A stretch of DNA of 64,000 bases from Halorubrum rubrum (GTDB lineage Archaea > Halobacteriota > Halobacteria > Halobacteriales > Haloferacaceae), in NCBI RefSeq assembly GCF_024494685.1, contig NZ_JANHDM010000014.1:1-64000 (forward strand). The letters are read 5' to 3'. Positions 8,155-17,199 of this stretch are shown in pieces. Position numbers and translations under genes: made by a program. Within the stretch, counting starts at the first letter, position 1. Every line of letters starts with the position of its first letter. The notes beneath the pieces were generated by a model that saw nothing but the letters and a program-made list of their open reading frames with translations, had not been told where the DNA came from and searched no databases.

Positions 8155-9063
8155 ATGTACGACGACCTCCTGCTGCCGTTCGACGGGAGCGACGGAGCCG
8201 CCGACGTTCTCGGGCACGCCGCCGACATCGCGGGTGCTACCGACGCGACGGTTCACGTCCTGTTCGTCGCCGACACCGCCCGCGACAGCGTCACGGTGAT
8301 CGAGGGCCGGACCGTCGACGTGCTCGAAGAGCGGGGCGAACGCCTCGTCTCGGAGGCGACCGAGGCGCTCGAGGCCGCGGGCGTCGACCACGACGCCACG
8401 GTCCGTCAGGGGAACCCCGCGCCGACCATCGTCGACCACGCCGAACGGGAGGGACACGACCTGATCGTGATGCCGACGCGCGGCCGCGAGGGGCTCTCCC
8501 GACACCTCCTCGGGAGCGTGGCGGAGAAGGTGGTCCGGCACTCGACGGTCCCGGTGCTCACGACCCGGATGCGCCCGGACGAGCGGCGCGTCTTCCCGTA
8601 CGAGCGGATCCTGATCCCGACCGACGGGAGCGCCGGCGCGGCCGCCGGGGTCGAACACGGCCTCGCGCTCGCGGCCGCGCTCGACGCGACCGTCCACGGC
8701 CTGACGGTCGTCGACGACGAGGGGTTCGATCCGCTCTCGGGACTCCTCAGCGAGGGCGTGGACGACGAGGACGACGCGGACGCCCCCGCCAGCGTCGTCG
8801 ACGGGAAGGCGGCCGCGAACGCCGCCCTCGACGACCTGGTCGACGCGGCCGAGCGCCACGGGGTCGCGGAGTTCGGTCGACACGTCGAACGCGGGGACCC
8901 CGTGGAGACCATCGTCGACGCCGTCGCCGAACTCGACGCCCACGCGGTCGTGATGGGCGCGACCGGGGACCACGGCGACGAGCGGGTCCTGCTCGGGAGC
9001 GTTGCGGAGCGGACGGTCCGAACCGCCCCCGTCCCGGTGATCACCGTCCGAGACGGGACGTAA
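8155..9063 (+). CDS. Tandem two-domain universal stress protein (UspA superfamily)
   Basis: A 302-residue cytosolic protein made of two UspA modules. The first (MYDDLLLPFDGSDGAAD... to GREGLSRHLLGSVAEKVVRHSTVPVLT, residues 1-145) and the second (YERILIPTDGSAGAAAG... to GDERVLLGSVAERTVRTAPVPVITV) both carry the ATP-binding signature G-x-x-G-x(9)-G(S): GATGDHGDERVLLGS in the second. The frame is open upstream, but those codons translate the direct repeat; I chose the ATG whose product begins with the usual Usp first strand. Usp proteins are stress-induced nucleotide binders with varied roles. The genes on both sides lie at a distance, so this is a single-gene unit. Confidence 0.9.
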   Translation: MYDDLLLPFDGSDGAADVLGHAADIAGATDATVHVLFVADTARDSVTVIEGRTVDVLEERGERLVSEATEALEAAGVDHDATVRQGNPAPTIVDHAEREGHDLIVMPTRGREGLSRHLLGSVAEKVVRHSTVPVLTTRMRPDERRVFPYERILIPTDGSAGAAAGVEHGLALAAALDATVHGLTVVDDEGFDPLSGLLSEGVDDEDDADAPASVVDGKAAANAALDDLVDAAERHGVAEFGRHVERGDPVETIVDAVAELDAHAVVMGATGDHGDERVLLGSVAERTVRTAPVPVITVRDGT

Positions 9064-9413
9064 ATGGACCGAGCCGACTCGGCAGTACCGGACGCGTTCT
9101 AGCTGAATCGGTGCGCTGAGCCCCGTTCTCACCACACGAGCGAAGCGAGCAGGAGCGTCTTTCGGAGGTCCCCGAGGCTGGGGCGTTGGCCGTGTTCACC
9201 GCGCCGGCGACGATTCCCGTTCCGTCCACCCCGATCACCACCGAAACAGCGGTACTATCAGCGCTCGGCATCGACTGGATTCGGACGGAACGTGTCCGGA
9301 GGGTGGGGAGATTCCAGCGGAGTCGGGGCGGACGGAAACGTCGACGGGAGGGCCGGACGAGTTCGAGGCCCCTCGTCGCGGAAGTTTATCACACCTGGGC
9401 GACAGTCGGATCC
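9064..9413. other. Intergenic region holding a degenerate copy of a dispersed repeat
   Basis: No gene is visible in this 350-bp stretch. Bases 9167-9213 match the reverse complement of 22074-22120 at 38 of 47 positions, including a perfect 15-bp core (CGTGTTCACCGCGCC, 9191-9205). The preceding CGAGCGAAGCGAGCAGGAG is the skewed GAGC-rich sequence common around such repeats in haloarchaeal genomes. Near the right end a TATA-like TTTATC (about 30 bp before 9414) probably drives the trans-sulfuration gene. Confidence 0.7.
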
Positions 9414-10619
9414 ATGACCGACGAGCGAGGTGGCGAGTCGAACCGCGGACGGAGCGCCGACGAGCGGGACTTCGAGACGAGGGAGGTCCACGCGAGCGCG
9501 AGAACCGACCAGTACGGCGCGCTCGCGACGCCGATATACGCCAACTCGACGTACGAGTACGACACGATGGAGGGGCCCCGCGGCGGCCACCGCTACTCGC
9601 GGATCTCGGGGCCGACGCGGGGCGAACTCGAGGCGGCGTTCGCCGACCTCGAGAACGCGAGCCACGCGAGCGCGTTCGCCAGCGGCATGGCCGCCATCGA
9701 CGCGGTGTGTTCGCTCCTGGTCGCCGGTGACCACGTCGTGGTGGGCGAGAGCGTCTACGCCGAGACCCACGAGCTTCTGACCCGCGTGTACGCCGACTAC
9801 GGCGTCGAGACGACCGTCGTCGACTCGACCGACCCCGACGCGATCGCCGACGCCATGCGACCGGAGACCGCGATGGTGTACGCCGAGACGCCGACGAACC
9901 CGACGCTCCGCGTCGTCGACCTCGAGGCGACCGCCGCCGCCGTCGACGCTCACGACGGGGACCCCCTGCTGGTCGTCGACAACACCTTCGCGTCGCCGTA
10001 CCTCCAGCGGCCGCTCGAGTACGGGGCCGACCTGGTGGTCGAGTCGCTCACGAAGTACGTCGGGGGCCACTCCGACCTCGTCGCCGGCGCGGTCGCCACC
10101 CGCGACGACGACCTCGCCGAGGAGATCGCCTACTACCAGTACCTCCGCGGCGGCACGCCCGGTCCCTTCGCGTGCTTCCTGGCGCTCCGCGGGATGAAGA
10201 CGCTCTCGGCGCGGATGGAGCGACACTGTCGGAACGCGACGGCGATAGCGGCGCTCTGTGACGGCCACGACGCCGTCGAGCGGGTGTACTATCCGGGTCT
10301 GACGTCACACCCGAACCACGCGGTCGCCCGCGAGCAGATGGCCGACTTCGGCGGCATGGTGAGCGTCGCGCTCGCGGGCGGGCGGGAGGCCGCGGCCGCC
10401 TTCGCCGCCGACCTCGACGTGTTCGTCCTCGCGGAGAGCCTCGGCGGCGTCGAGAGCCTCGCGGAGCACCCGGCGACGATGACCCACCAGGACTTCTCGC
10501 GGGACGAGTTGGAGCGGGCGGGGATCCCGCCCGGACTCGTCCGACTGAGCGTCGGCACGGAGGGCCGCGACGACCTGCTCCGCGACGTCGAGGGCTCGCT
10601 CGCCGCGATCGGCGAGTGA
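9414..10619 (+). CDS. Trans-sulfuration PLP enzyme (cystathionine gamma-synthase/lyase family)
   Basis: A 401-residue fold-type I PLP enzyme. Seen: the family opening [27 protein letters not shown], the phosphate-binding [10 protein letters not shown] near residue 90, the substrate block [14 protein letters not shown], the cofactor aspartate in [14 protein letters not shown], and PLP lysine 214 in [18 protein letters not shown], then the C-terminal [19 protein letters not shown]. These place it firmly in the Cys/Met metabolism family. Synthase (O-acylhomoserine plus cysteine), lyase and methionine gamma-lyase activities cannot be told apart by eye. Start chosen at the ATG about 30 bp after a TATA-like box. 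Confidence 0.92.
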   Translation: MTDERGGESNRGRSADERDFETREVHASARTDQYGALATPIYANSTYEYDTMEGPRGGHRYSRISGPTRGELEAAFADLENASHASAFASGMAAIDAVCSLLVAGDHVVVGESVYAETHELLTRVYADYGVETTVVDSTDPDAIADAMRPETAMVYAETPTNPTLRVVDLEATAAAVDAHDGDPLLVVDNTFASPYLQRPLEYGADLVVESLTKYVGGHSDLVAGAVATRDDDLAEEIAYYQYLRGGTPGPFACFLALRGMKTLSARMERHCRNATAIAALCDGHDAVERVYYPGLTSHPNHAVAREQMADFGGMVSVALAGGREAAAAFAADLDVFVLAESLGGVESLAEHPATMTHQDFSRDELERAGIPPGLVRLSVGTEGRDDLLRDVEGSLAAIGE

Positions 10620-10651
10620 AGGCGTCGGCGGCCACGGAGGGCCGGCCCGCC

Positions 10652-11245
10652 CTACAATCCCTCGAGCGTTCCCCGGTCGACGGCCTCCGCGTCCATCGGC
10701 TCGCCGCCGTACTCGGCGACGAACGACTCGACGTCCGACTCCTCGCTGAATGGGATCAGCCCCGGCCCCATCGACCCGATCACGTCGCTTCCGGCGACCA
10801 CCGTGAGTTCGGTCGTCCGCGCGAACGCCGAGGACTCGACGTGCGAGGAGAACATGACGTCCGACCCCTCCTCGAAGACCTCCTGGTCGACGATCGAGTA
10901 GTCCGTAAGGAAGGTCACGAGCGGGTCTCGACCGCCGTCCTCGGCGTCGAACCGGTAGGTGTAGGTACAGACGCTGCTACAGAACTGCGCCGGCCTGCCC
11001 CCCTCGGGCTCGTCGTCCGCGAAGTGGACCTGTCCGACCGGACCGGGGTGGTCCCGGATGATCATCCCGCACTGGTCACAGGCCCGTTCGCCGTCGAGCG
11101 AGATCGGCGAGATCGACGCCTCGCCGTCCCCGCCCGCCCCGCCGCCGAGACACCCGGCCAGCGCCAGCGGGACTCCGCTCGCGATCCCGCCCAATACCCG
11201 CCGCCGCGACCGCGGAACCGCCGTCGATCCGTCGTGCGTGTTCAT
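10652..11245 (-). CDS. nosL: NosL-type copper chaperone lipoprotein
   Basis: A 197-residue exported lipoprotein: twin arginines in SRRRVLGGIASG, lipobox LAGC with Cys 32, then a Gly-rich linker. The NosL core begins with CDQCGMIIRDHPGPVGQVHF (Cys 56 and 59), the copper-binding CxxCGM region, followed by a second pair in AQFCSSVC and the typical tail DVIGSMGPGLIPFSEESDVESFVAEYGGE. NosL carries Cu(I) to nitrous oxide reductase in bacteria. It is divergent from the nosDFY operon with 106 bp between starts; a TATA-like CTAAG about 26 bp before the ATG suggests leaderless transcription. Confidence 0.9.
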   Translation of the reverse strand: MNTHDGSTAVPRSRRRVLGGIASGVPLALAGCLGGGAGGDGEASISPISLDGERACDQCGMIIRDHPGPVGQVHFADDEPEGGRPAQFCSSVCTYTYRFDAEDGGRDPLVTFLTDYSIVDQEVFEEGSDVMFSSHVESSAFARTTELTVVAGSDVIGSMGPGLIPFSEESDVESFVAEYGGEPMDAEAVDRGTLEGL

Positions 11246-11299
11246 CGACTAAACGTTCGAATTCAGTCGTCTTAGCCCCTCGGGACGGATCCGGACGAT

Positions 11300-11326
11300 C
11301 GTTCGAGGAACGAACCAGATAGGCTA
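11300..11326 (+). promoter_or_regulatory. Shared copper-island promoter element, nosD copy
   Basis: This 27-bp element begins 52 bp before the nosD GTG. It has CGTTCG (1-6), GA (9-10), C (12), ACCAGA (15-20), G (23) and TA (26-27), all shared with copies before the SafE-type and SCO genes. In this copy the left part is also a perfect dyad, GTTCG-N5-CGAAC (11301-11315), and the right edge runs into the TATA-like GGCTATA about 26 bp before the start codon. The layout suggests an operator or activator site abutting the core promoter. Confidence 0.75.
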
Positions 11327-11351
11327 TACGCCGGGAGATCGAACCGGCAAC

Positions 11352-13607
11352 GTGGCGCTCTTCGACCCCTACGGCGATCGGTTCGGACGGCTCCTCGTCG
11401 CGGTCGCGGTCCTCGCGGTCCTCGCCGGGGTCGCGACCGCCGGCGCGTACGCGGCGGACCCCTCGACGGCGACCCCCGACCCCGTCGCATACGACGACAC
11501 CGTCGAGCTCGGGATCTCCTCCGAGACCGACGAGCTGATGGCGGGATCGGCGCGGGTACCCGGCGTCCAGGTCTTCTACTCGCAGCTCCAGTACGTGGTC
11601 GGCTACAACGGGGTCGAGTCGTTCGCGGCGACGCTCGACGACGGGAGGACCGAACGCCAGTTCGGCTACCCGCTCGTCGTCTACGTCGAGACGTTCGACG
11701 GGGGTGCCCCCGGCGTGACCGACGACGGGCTCTTCGAGGCCGAGCGGTCGACCGACTGGGTGGCCGCGGACGAGGCGGCCTACGTCGTCGGGAGCGCGGC
11801 CCGAAGCCCGGCGGGCGAGACGGTCGTTCCCTTCGCGGACCGCGCGAACGCCGAGCGGTTCGCCGCCGAACACGGCGGGAGCGTCCTCGACTGGGGGGCC
11901 GTCCGGGACCGATCGTTCAGCGTCGACTCGGCGGCGACCGTTCGTTCGATGGCCCCGGCTCGCTGGAGCGAAGCCGACGAGCGAGTCGCCGACGCGACCG
12001 CGAAGGGGCGTTCCGGCGACGAGAGTGTCGGGCGCGACACCGACGGAGACGGGGACGATGGGGACGAGCGCAGCGGGGGAGAGGCGGACGAGATCGTCGT
12101 CAGCGAGGACGCGCCGACGATCGACGCGGCGGTGGCGGCCGCGCCGCCGAACGGGACCGTCGTCGTCCCGGCGGGCACCTACGAGGAGACGGTCACGGTG
12201 AACGAGTCGGTGACGATCGCGGGCGACGGGGCTCGCGTCCGCGGCGACGGGAACGGCTCCGTGATCGCGGTCCGCGCGCCGAACGTGACCCTCTCCGGAC
12301 TGTCGATCGACGGCGTGGGGAACCGGACGCGCGACCCCGAGGCCGCACGCGAGGCGGCCGAGGAGGGCGAAACCTGGGACACCAACATCCAGCTCGGGTA
12401 CGGCCACGGCGACGCGGGGGTCCTCGCCGTCGACGCGCCCGGCCTCCTCGTCGACGACGTCGCGGTCGAGACGAACGCGAGCGGCGTGCTCCTGCGGGAG
12501 GGCTCCGACGCGGTGATCCGCGACCTCCGCGTCGACGGCAGCGACGACTGGCGCGACGGGTTCATGGGCGTCACCGGGATCGAGTCGCGGGTGACCGTGA
12601 CCGACAGCCGGTTCGACGGCGGCCGCGACGGCGTCTACCTCCACCGCGCCGACGGCTCCGTGATCCGGAACTCGACGTTCGTCGGGAACCGGTACGGGAC
12701 CCACCTCATGTACACCGGCGACGCCCTGATCGCGGACAACGCCTTTCGGAACGCCGAGTTCGGCGGGATAACGGTGATGACCCGACCCTCCGGGAACGCG
12801 ATCGTCGGCAACGACGTCCGCGACTCCGGCGCGGGGATCCAGGCGTCCGGCACGCGCTCGTACGTCGGCTACAACACCCTCGCGGACAACGGGCTCGGCT
12901 TCTCGACCAGCTCACGCGGGTCGCTGTACGAGCGCAACGTCGCCGTCGAGAACGAGGTGGGCGCGCACGCGACCACGGTCGTCCCCTCGAGCCGGGTCGT
13001 CGCGAACGACTTCGTCGGTAACGACCGCCACGCGGAGGCCGGTCCGGGCGCACTGCGGATCTGGGCCGACGGCGACCGCGGGAACTACTGGGAGGGCGCG
13101 AACGTCGGGCTCCACGACCCCGGCGAGCGGGCGTACCGCCCGACCGCCCCGGTCGACGCCGCGCTCCACCGCGAGACGGCCGCGGCGGCGGTTCGGGAGT
13201 CGCCCGCGGCAGCCCTCCTCGACCGGCTCTACGGGACGGTCCCCGGCGCGCGATCCGGGAGCATCGTCGACCCCTCGCCGGCCTCGGAGCCGTACGCGCC
13301 CGAGCGTGTCGACGCCGCGGAGTCGGATTCGGAGCCGATCCACCCCGACTGGCGGCGCGCGCTCGGCGGCGCGGATCCGCGAACCGAGGCGACCGCCGAG
13401 GACTCGACGACCGCCGAGGACCCGACGACCGCATCGACCGGCGACACGACCACATCCATCGACACGATGAACGCACGCAAACGGGACGCGACGGACGAGA
13501 CGGCGAGTCGGGAGACTGGAAGCCAGGAGACGGGAAGCCGGGAGACGGGAAGCCGGGAACCGACCGAGGGGTCGCGCCGCTCCGCGGGGGCGGAGGCTCG
13601 CCGATGA
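11352..13607 (+). CDS. nosD: NosD-type protein with an N-terminal NosL-like domain
   Basis: A 751-residue protein from a GTG placed by the leaderless promoter. Residues 12-34 are a signal or anchor helix. Residues about 45-205 resemble NosL: the stretch VVGSAARSPAGETVVPFAD followed by ANAERFAAEHGGSVLDW lines up with the tail of the neighbouring NosL, but the metal cysteines are replaced (FYSQLQ where NosL has FCSSVC). An acidic linker (206-235) leads into a NosD/CASH parallel beta-helix (about 240-610: TIDAAVAAAPPNGTVVVPAGTYEE, GVYLHRADGSVIRNSTF, YGTHLMYTGDALI). The last 110 residues are Thr/Glu/Ser-rich with repeated ETGSR. NosD works with the NosFY ABC transporter in maturing the copper centre of nitrous oxide reductase. 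Confidence 0.88.
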   Translation: MALFDPYGDRFGRLLVAVAVLAVLAGVATAGAYAADPSTATPDPVAYDDTVELGISSETDELMAGSARVPGVQVFYSQLQYVVGYNGVESFAATLDDGRTERQFGYPLVVYVETFDGGAPGVTDDGLFEAERSTDWVAADEAAYVVGSAARSPAGETVVPFADRANAERFAAEHGGSVLDWGAVRDRSFSVDSAATVRSMAPARWSEADERVADATAKGRSGDESVGRDTDGDGDDGDERSGGEADEIVVSEDAPTIDAAVAAAPPNGTVVVPAGTYEETVTVNESVTIAGDGARVRGDGNGSVIAVRAPNVTLSGLSIDGVGNRTRDPEAAREAAEEGETWDTNIQLGYGHGDAGVLAVDAPGLLVDDVAVETNASGVLLREGSDAVIRDLRVDGSDDWRDGFMGVTGIESRVTVTDSRFDGGRDGVYLHRADGSVIRNSTFVGNRYGTHLMYTGDALIADNAFRNAEFGGITVMTRPSGNAIVGNDVRDSGAGIQASGTRSYVGYNTLADNGLGFSTSSRGSLYERNVAVENEVGAHATTVVPSSRVVANDFVGNDRHAEAGPGALRIWADGDRGNYWEGANVGLHDPGERAYRPTAPVDAALHRETAAAAVRESPAAALLDRLYGTVPGARSGSIVDPSPASEPYAPERVDAAESDSEPIHPDWRRALGGADPRTEATAEDSTTAEDPTTASTGDTTTSIDTMNARKRDATDETASRETGSQETGSRETGSREPTEGSRRSAGAEARR

Positions 13608-14368
13608 GCGACGATCCGCTCGCGGAGCTGTCGGACGTCGCACGGACCTACGGCGGCGTGGCGGTCCTGGAGGAGGTCTCACTCGCCGTCCGACCCGGCG
13701 TGACCGCCGTGATCGGGCCGAACGGGTCGGGGAAGTCGACCCTGCTCGGCGTCCTCGCCGGCGCGGTCGAGCCGACCGACGGACGCGCACGATACGCCGG
13801 GCCGGACGTCGACAGGCCGATCGGGTACCTCCCGCAGCGCGTCCCGTTCCGCGAGGAGTTCAGCGCGCGCGAGACGCTCGCGTTCTACGCCCGCCTCGCG
13901 GGCGGCGATCCCGACGAGGCGCTCGAGCGGGTCGGACTCTCCGACGCGGCCCACCGGCGGGTCGGCGCGCTCTCCGGCGGCATGCGCCGGCTGCTCGGCA
14001 TCGCCCAGGCCACGGTCGGCGATCCGCCGCTCGTCGTGCTCGACGAGCCGACGAGCGGGCTCGATCCTGGGATGCGTCGGCGGGCGTTCCGGACCGCGGC
14101 CGACGCCTCCGGAGCCGACACCGCCGTCGTGGTCAGTTCGCACGACCTCGACCTCGCGGACGAGCACGCCGACCGCGTCGTCGTCCTCGACCGCGGGCAC
14201 GTCGCCGCGGCGGGTCCGCGGGAGCGGCTGTGTACGGAACACGGCGTCGACGACGTGGCCGGGCTCTACCGGGCGGTCGTCGCCGGAGCCGGCGTCGGAC
14301 GCGTCTCCGGCGACGCCGACCGCGACGAGCCGAGCGCGGTCCACGTGACGGGGGTGTCTGATCGATGA
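13604..14368 (+). CDS. nosF: NosF-type ABC transporter ATPase
   Basis: A 254-residue ATPase overlapping nosD by 4 bp (ATGA), so translationally coupled. It shows Walker A GPNGSGKST (38-46), Q-loop GYLPQRVPFREEFSAR, signature LSGGMRRLLGIAQA, Walker B LVVLDEPTSGLDPG and switch histidine VVVSSHDLDLADEHADR. Length and the short C-terminal extension are usual for the NosF/CcmA-like subfamily. It should power the membrane complex with NosY, feeding NosD outside the membrane. Confidence 0.92.
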   Translation: MSDDPLAELSDVARTYGGVAVLEEVSLAVRPGVTAVIGPNGSGKSTLLGVLAGAVEPTDGRARYAGPDVDRPIGYLPQRVPFREEFSARETLAFYARLAGGDPDEALERVGLSDAAHRRVGALSGGMRRLLGIAQATVGDPPLVVLDEPTSGLDPGMRRRAFRTAADASGADTAVVVSSHDLDLADEHADRVVVLDRGHVAAAGPRERLCTEHGVDDVAGLYRAVVAGAGVGRVSGDADRDEPSAVHVTGVSDR

Positions 14369-15264
14369 CGGGTCCCGGAGCGGTGACGGGTCCCGGAGCG
14401 GTCCGGGCCCGCGCCGGCGCGGTCGCCACGGTGTTCCGCCGCGAACTGGCGACGGTCCTCCGAACGCCGGGGTACGGCGTCCTCGCGGTCGGGCTGTTCG
14501 CCATCCTGGGAGGTACCCTCGCCGTCGGCGGCGGGGGCAGTACCGGGTTCGTCCCCGCGGTCGTCGACCTGCTTCTCGTGACCGAGGTCGTGGTGCCGCT
14601 CGTCGCGTTCGTGGTCGGGTACCGCGCGCTGCTCACCGACGCGGGAAGCGGCGAGCTCGCGGTGATCCGGACGTATCCCGTGGGCGTCGGCGGCTACGTC
14701 GCCGGCGTGGTTCTCGCGCGCGCGCTCGCGTTCCTGGCGATCGTCGTCGTTCCGTACGCGCTGATCGGCGGGATCGTCTGGGCGACCGCCGCCCCCGACA
14801 CCGGGATCTTCGCGACCCACTCCGGCGTCGACTCCCCGCTCCTGTACCTCCGCTTTCTCGGACTGATAGGTCCGTTCGGTGCGGCCTACCTCTCCGTCGC
14901 AACCGCCGTCTCGGCGGTCGCCTCGAGCCGGCGCGGCGCGGTCGCGATCGCGGTCCTCGCGCTCGTCGCCGGCGTCCTCGGCGGCGACCTCGCGATCCTG
15001 CGGTCGCTGGCGAGCGGGACCTCCCCGTCGGCGATCCCCGGACTGCTCGCTTCCACCCCGAACGGCGCGTTCCGCGGGCTCGTCTTCGAGACGGTTGTCG
15101 GCGTCACGTTCGCGCCGGCCGGCGGATTCGTCGACGTCGGCCGAGCGGTCGGGTCGCTTCTGGCCTGGATCGCCGGCGGAGTCGCCGTCTCGACCGCGAC
15201 GCTCGCGTACGGCGACCGGTTGGACGTCCTTCTCGAGGGCGTTCGAGCGCGGTTCGTCGAGTGA
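14365..15264 (+). CDS. nosY: NosY-type ABC transporter permease
   Basis: A 299-residue membrane protein overlapping nosF by 4 bp. About six hydrophobic segments can be counted (YGVLAVGLFAILGGTLAVG, VVDLLLVTEVVVPLVAFVVGY, YVAGVVLARALAFLAIVVV, GPFGAAYLSVATAVSAVA, AVAIAVLALVAGVLGGDL, VGSLLAWIAGGVAVSTATLAY), the ABC-2 permease pattern of NosY. The N-terminus holds a perfect 18-bp tandem duplication (14366-14383 and 14384-14401, coding TGPGAV twice), a likely slippage product that does not break the frame. Confidence 0.9.
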   Translation: MTGPGAVTGPGAVRARAGAVATVFRRELATVLRTPGYGVLAVGLFAILGGTLAVGGGGSTGFVPAVVDLLLVTEVVVPLVAFVVGYRALLTDAGSGELAVIRTYPVGVGGYVAGVVLARALAFLAIVVVPYALIGGIVWATAAPDTGIFATHSGVDSPLLYLRFLGLIGPFGAAYLSVATAVSAVASSRRGAVAIAVLALVAGVLGGDLAILRSLASGTSPSAIPGLLASTPNGAFRGLVFETVVGVTFAPAGGFVDVGRAVGSLLAWIAGGVAVSTATLAYGDRLDVLLEGVRARFVE

Positions 15265-15290
15265 CGCCCCGGATCTCCGGCTGCGACCGG

Positions 15291-15632
15291 TCACCCCGAC
15301 GCGCTCGGGATCGACCCCGGCGCGTACGCGTACACCGCGTAGAGCACGGTCGCGGCGATCAGGAAGTCGAGGCTGTGCGCGAGGAAGTGGTGGACGGGCA
15401 TCGGGACGTATCCGAGGACGGTCCCCGCGCCGACGACCGATCGCGCTAGGAGCGCCCCCACGGCGACGCTTATGAGCAGATGTCGGCGGCTCCGACGGCG
15501 GCCGTACGCGACCAGGCTCACGAGAAAGAGGAGGCCGGTGCCGATCCCCGCCACGACGACGACGGCCAGTATCGGGAGCGATCCTTCGACGCCCCAGCCG
15601 GCGGCCGAGAACGCTGCGGTCGACGGGCGCAT
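15291..15632 (-). CDS. Small haloarchaeal membrane protein (possibly DUF7471)
   Basis: A 113-residue protein with three predicted transmembrane helices (LPILAVVVVAGIGTGLLFLVSL, LLISVAVGALLARSVVGAGTVLG, FLAHSLDFLIAATVLYAVYAY) and a His-rich turn VHHFLAHSLD between the second and third. I believe it belongs to a haloarchaeal family of unknown function (DUF7471), which I recall near copper and redox genes, but this is recollection. Start: the internal ATG that gives a hydrophobic protein; upstream codons read as shadow. Convergent with nosY, 26 bp from its stop. The paired histidines could bind metal; that is conjecture. Confidence 0.6.
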   Translation of the reverse strand: MRPSTAAFSAAGWGVEGSLPILAVVVVAGIGTGLLFLVSLVAYGRRRSRRHLLISVAVGALLARSVVGAGTVLGYVPMPVHHFLAHSLDFLIAATVLYAVYAYAPGSIPSASG

Positions 15633-15730
15633 GTGATCGACGATTGGACGCGACCGGTTATCAATTATCCGTTGCGACCCTCGCCGGGAGACGCGTTCGC
15701 GATGGATCGAAGGGCGGTGGACGCCCCCGT

Positions 15731-16525
15731 TCACAGCTCGAGGACGTCGCCGCGCTCGGCGACCCGAAACCCCGCCGACGCCAGCCGCTCGCGTGCGTCG
15801 GACGCCGGGTCGAGGAGCGGGTTCGTGTGGTTCAGGTGGGTGAACAGGATTTCCGTGTCGACGTCGTCGAGGACGCGCATCGAGGACCGGACCGTCGGGT
15901 GGGGGACGTCGTCCACGCGGTCGATCTCGTCCCGGCTCCAGAAGGTGCCGTCGACGAGGGCGACGTCGACCTCCCGGATCAGGGACTCGACGCGAGCCGT
16001 CAGCGCGTCGACGTCGCTCACGTACAGAAGCGATCGGTCCGGGCCGTCGATCCGATACGCGAGCGTTCCGGTCGGGAGGGACTCGCGGTGGTCGACGCGG
16101 AGCGGCGTGACCGACGTCGTCTCGAGGGTGACGGCGTCGCCGTCGGCGACCGGTCGGAGGTCGACGTTCCCCTCCGTCACGAGCGAGCGGAGCGGCTCGT
16201 TGTCCCGGATCACGTCTCCGAGCCCGGACGTGGCGTACACCGGAAGTTCGTCCGCGTCGACCGACTCGCGTCCGAAGTACAACAGTCCGGTGAGGTGCCC
16301 GAGGTGGGCGTGCGTCAGGAACGCCCCGTCGGGGACGTCGACGGCTTGAAACCGAACGTCCGGCGTCGAATCGAACAGGTACCGGCCGGCGTCCTCCAGG
16401 CGGACGGCGCTCGCGTACCGCGTCGGGCGGGATCCCTCACGCGCGGCCGCGCAGTTCTCACACCGGCAGCCGACGTGGGGAACACCCGCGTCCTGAGCGG
16501 TTCCGAGGATCTCGACGGTGCTCAC
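15731..16525 (-). CDS. PqqB-like metallo-beta-lactamase-fold hydrolase
   Basis: A 264-residue protein. The N-terminus VEILGTAQDAGVPHVGCRCENCAAAREG with the CxCxxC cluster is the hallmark of the PqqB group (structural zinc), followed by the metal site FLTHAHLGHLTGLLYFGRES (HxHxGH), YVSDVDALT and the terminal ILFTHLNHTNPLLD. PqqB acts in PQQ cofactor assembly, but no pqqA/C/D/E gene is in the window, so an orphan role is likely; many archaeal members are unassigned. Sits within the copper island on the minus strand. Confidence 0.82.
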   Translation of the reverse strand: MSTVEILGTAQDAGVPHVGCRCENCAAAREGSRPTRYASAVRLEDAGRYLFDSTPDVRFQAVDVPDGAFLTHAHLGHLTGLLYFGRESVDADELPVYATSGLGDVIRDNEPLRSLVTEGNVDLRPVADGDAVTLETTSVTPLRVDHRESLPTGTLAYRIDGPDRSLLYVSDVDALTARVESLIREVDVALVDGTFWSRDEIDRVDDVPHPTVRSSMRVLDDVDTEILFTHLNHTNPLLDPASDARERLASAGFRVAERGDVLEL

Positions 16526-16628
16526 GGTGCTCGTCTCGGGCCCGGCGGTCCATGAAGACGGTGCCGGTTTCCGACCCGACGTTTCACGCGCTCACCCGGC
16601 CCCGTCGGACCTGGACGGCAGGGAGGAG

Positions 16629-17060
16629 TCATTCGATCGTCTCCCGGCCGACGACGGTCTCCATCCGTAGTTCGTACAGTGCGAACTCGACGTTTTCGAC
16701 CGTTTCGTCGAAGAGGCGAAACGGCTGGAACCAGTCGTTGAGCGTCGCCTCGTCGGCGTCGCCCTCCCACTCCCGGATCGGGCCGCGAACGTGGATGCTC
16801 CACGACTCGCTCGTAGAAGCGTCATAACACACGAACGTCGCTCGATCGGTCGTCTCCAGGAACCGTCCCTTTTCGCCGTCGTCGTCGTGGGCGCTCACCC
16901 GAAGGAGAAGCCGGTCGCCGTCGTAGTGGTAACTCAGCGGGATCGCGTACGCGTCGTTCCCGTTCGCCAGTCCGAGGACGCCGTGTTCGCCCGCCCGCAG
17001 GTGGTCGTCGACGTCGGACTCGGTCATCCCGCCGGTGTACACGTACTCGACGTGGTCCAT
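16629..17060 (-). CDS. Pyridoxamine 5'-phosphate oxidase-like FMN-binding split-barrel protein
   Basis: A 143-residue protein (MDHVEYVYTGGMTESDVDDHLRAGEHGVLGLANGNDAYAIPLSYHYDGDRLLLRVSAHD...). The run HGVLGLANGNDAYAIPLSYHYDG, then a second strand and WSIHVRGPIREWEGD, is the split-barrel flavin-binding fold shared by PNPOx-like and nitroimidazole-resistance proteins. The flavin and substrate are not readable from sequence. It is related to the protein at 19652-20110, so two paralogs flank the regulator/SafE/SCO genes. A TATA-like CTATTTGAG precedes the ATG by about 25 bp. Confidence 0.75.
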   Translation of the reverse strand: MDHVEYVYTGGMTESDVDDHLRAGEHGVLGLANGNDAYAIPLSYHYDGDRLLLRVSAHDDDGEKGRFLETTDRATFVCYDASTSESWSIHVRGPIREWEGDADEATLNDWFQPFRLFDETVENVEFALYELRMETVVGRETIE

Positions 17061-17199
17061 ACGAAACGGGACGCGGCGGTCCCTCAAATAGGCTCGCCGA
17101 CTCCCTCCCAACCGACACGTTCGTATCGCGGAGCCCTCTCAACGAGGGGGAACGGACGAGCGGTTTTTACGCGGGGATCCGGTAGCTTCGGTGACTACC

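Noticed and set aside
9041-9271. A 76-codon frame on the minus strand in the gap after the stress protein
   Set aside because: It translates the dispersed repeat and includes part of the stress-protein end; no coding signal.
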